From Thamnaconus septentrionalis (taxonomy: Eukaryota; Chordata; Actinopteri; Tetraodontiformes; Monacanthidae): a stretch of 64,000 bases of DNA. Shown one piece after another: positions 62,571 to 64,000 of the stretch. The translations under genes and the position numbers were made by a program. How positions within the stretch are numbered: the stretch's first letter is position 1; the number at the start of each line of letters is the position of its first letter. The notes below the pieces were generated by a model. It saw only the letters and a program-made list of their open reading frames with translations, was not told the origin of the DNA and ran no database searches. Location of the stretch: contig CM020514.1 in NCBI GenBank assembly GCA_009823395.1, positions 6,585,966-6,649,965 of the forward strand, written 5' to 3'.

Positions 62571-64000
62571 GAAATACTTGAGCCTGCAAGCCTTTTGTTG
62601 ATTTTTGGGGGGTATATGTCCACTACCTTGCAGATAGATATCACAGTATTTCAATCAGTATCCCTAAAGATGGTTCCTTGTACATCTGTACCGAATTATG
62701 TCCAGACATACTGTCTTTGACATTGGCCCCATTGCCAAAACAAAACCAAAATCATTAATGCAACATTAATAATAACATTAATAGGACAAAGAGGATCGTC
62801 TCTGGACAGATTGCATCAGTCAAACTGCCTTTCTGAATCCCTGAGCCGAAATCCAGAGCAAGCACCAACATCTCACTGTTAACTTGAACTTCTAGAATTT
62901 GACCAAAGTCTTTCTTTTGGACGGCACTGTTCAAAAGGGACATTTGAAGTATTTTTGAGTGGAAGTTTAAGACGGATGACTGGCCAAGGTGTTTTGTTCT
63001 GAACAACCAAAGGCAAAACTTCTTGGCAGTCAACTGTGCACCCCCTCTCCCTGACCCAGGCTGACCCGACCAGTCTCCCCCTCCCACTGCAGACCAGGGC
63101 CAGCCTTAATTTCCGCCTCCAGATGGTCGCCCCTACAGTAGGAACCCCTGCCCCCTACTACAAGCCCACTGTGTACGTACAGCCGTCTAAACCGCAGGAG
63201 CTCAGACAGGCCAACAACTGTTGTTAAGAGCCTTGCGGCGTCTTGAAGACGGATGGGCTTAAAGAAGCCGAGAGAAGTAACAACAAGTGGCTCTATGCTT
63301 TTTGTCTGGAAGGACAGGGACCCCAAATTTAATTTACCAGTATAGAGTTCTTTCTAAAGGATGGCCAGGATAAAACGCTTGTCTTCAACCCATGAAATAA
63401 ATAAGATCGTCTCCACGTTGTGACCACAAAACAAGTTTACAACCTGAAGCGATTGATTCCATCCCAATACAGGGTGTTCTGGAGATTGGTATCTATGTTG
63501 ACACATAGAGTGACAGGAGTAGCTGGGTTTTTTTCCCAACTTATTTGACTTTTTTACCAAAAAAATGTAGATATTCAAAATGGTGAATGATCAATAGTGA
63601 AATGTATGTTATAAATAGCAATATCAGGAAATCTATCGCAGAAAGTGACTCCACAGAGTCCCCTCTATGTGTTGTTCTCCTGCCTCCTTCCACTTCTGAC
63701 ACTGTGTCAAGAAAATGAGAAAATAGCAGCCAAAAACACAACCTGATAAAATTCTAACCTTAACTGGAAAACAACACAAAGCAGTAGAACTGCCAAGAGG
63801 GATGTCCTCTATCTGCAATTTTATACTTGCAGATATATCCTGCTTGCTAGACCAAAAGCTGCTGCAGGGAGCCAGTTTGTTTTGGTGTACGTGCAGCACC
63901 AAACTGCAACATCCAGCGGTGAAATGATCTCATATCACCCATTTAAGTCACAGCCGCACACCTGAGATTCAAACCAGAAACGATAGCATGGCCCAATAGA

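Larger units (their letters stand above)
38783..64000 (-). other. Putative map4k4 intron 2 (25.2 kb in window)
   Basis: No exon with a recognisable protein or a convincing splice-bounded ORF was found. By homology the next exon upstream should encode about 22 residues including the GxGxxG loop, and I did not see its sequence. Contents: MITE copy 39116-39599, TG repeats at 39807-39879 and 44430-44477, and family-A copies 5 to 9. Also a hAT-like MITE 45511-45871, MITEs 48879-49353 and 55561-56116, an A-run 50573-50600, and a repeat fragment 62460-62570. The rest appears unique. Exons 1-2 could still be hidden or lie outside. Confidence 0.7.

Overview
This window is vertebrate nuclear DNA, most likely from a ray-finned fish. 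It has one multi-exon gene with GT-AG introns, long CA/TG microsatellites, and many short inverted-repeat DNA transposons of the kind common in teleost introns. I see no bacterial, phage, plasmid or CRISPR-type structure.

The only protein-coding gene I can support is map4k4 (HGK, a Ste20/GCK-IV kinase), on the minus strand. Reading from high to low coordinates, 30 coding exons can be placed between 38782 and 1248. I number them 3 to 32, because homology says two short upstream exons are missing (start codon, N-terminal leader and the glycine-rich loop). I could not find those two exons, so they probably lie beyond position 64000. The exons encode most of the kinase domain (exons 3-10), an acidic segment (11), a long Arg/Glu/Gln-rich coiled coil (12-15), a low-complexity Pro/Ser/His/Gln-rich middle (16-24) and the C-terminal citron-homology (CNH) domain (25-32). 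Splice phases agree at every junction. The one exception is a single-base deletion in exon 31, which breaks the conserved frame 48 codons before the normal stop. The assignment to map4k4 rather than tnik or mink1 rests on diagnostic stretches such as [33 protein letters not shown] and the C-terminal LLSW, compared with family sequences as I remember them.

Layout: 1-1247 is 3' UTR. 1248-11910 holds exons 32-20 (CNH domain and the distal linker). 12108-25550 holds exons 19-12 (linker and coiled coil). 26526-31073 is a compact block of exons 11-4 (kinase domain). 31074-38725 is intron 3, 38726-38782 is exon 3, and 38783-64000 is about 25 kb that I interpret as intron 2.

The introns are rich in non-autonomous elements. 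These include two inverted copies of one 17-bp-TIR MITE, a MITE made largely of CACGTT/AACGTG palindromes, several hAT-like MITEs, and two further MITEs with their own TIR signatures. There is also a repeat present at least nine times, marked by a 5' TAGCCCTCTGTTTACAG-like block and a 3' TTTGTGACATCACAAA-like palindrome. Three of the MITE families appear to keep eroded fragments of a Trp/Glu-rich Myb/SANT-like reading frame, a hint that they derive from larger elements with such a protein. No new multi-gene system is evident. The most checkable observations are the exon 31 frameshift, the complementary UG/CA repeats flanking the frame-neutral exon 26, the His/Gln expansion in exon 23, and the repeat families.
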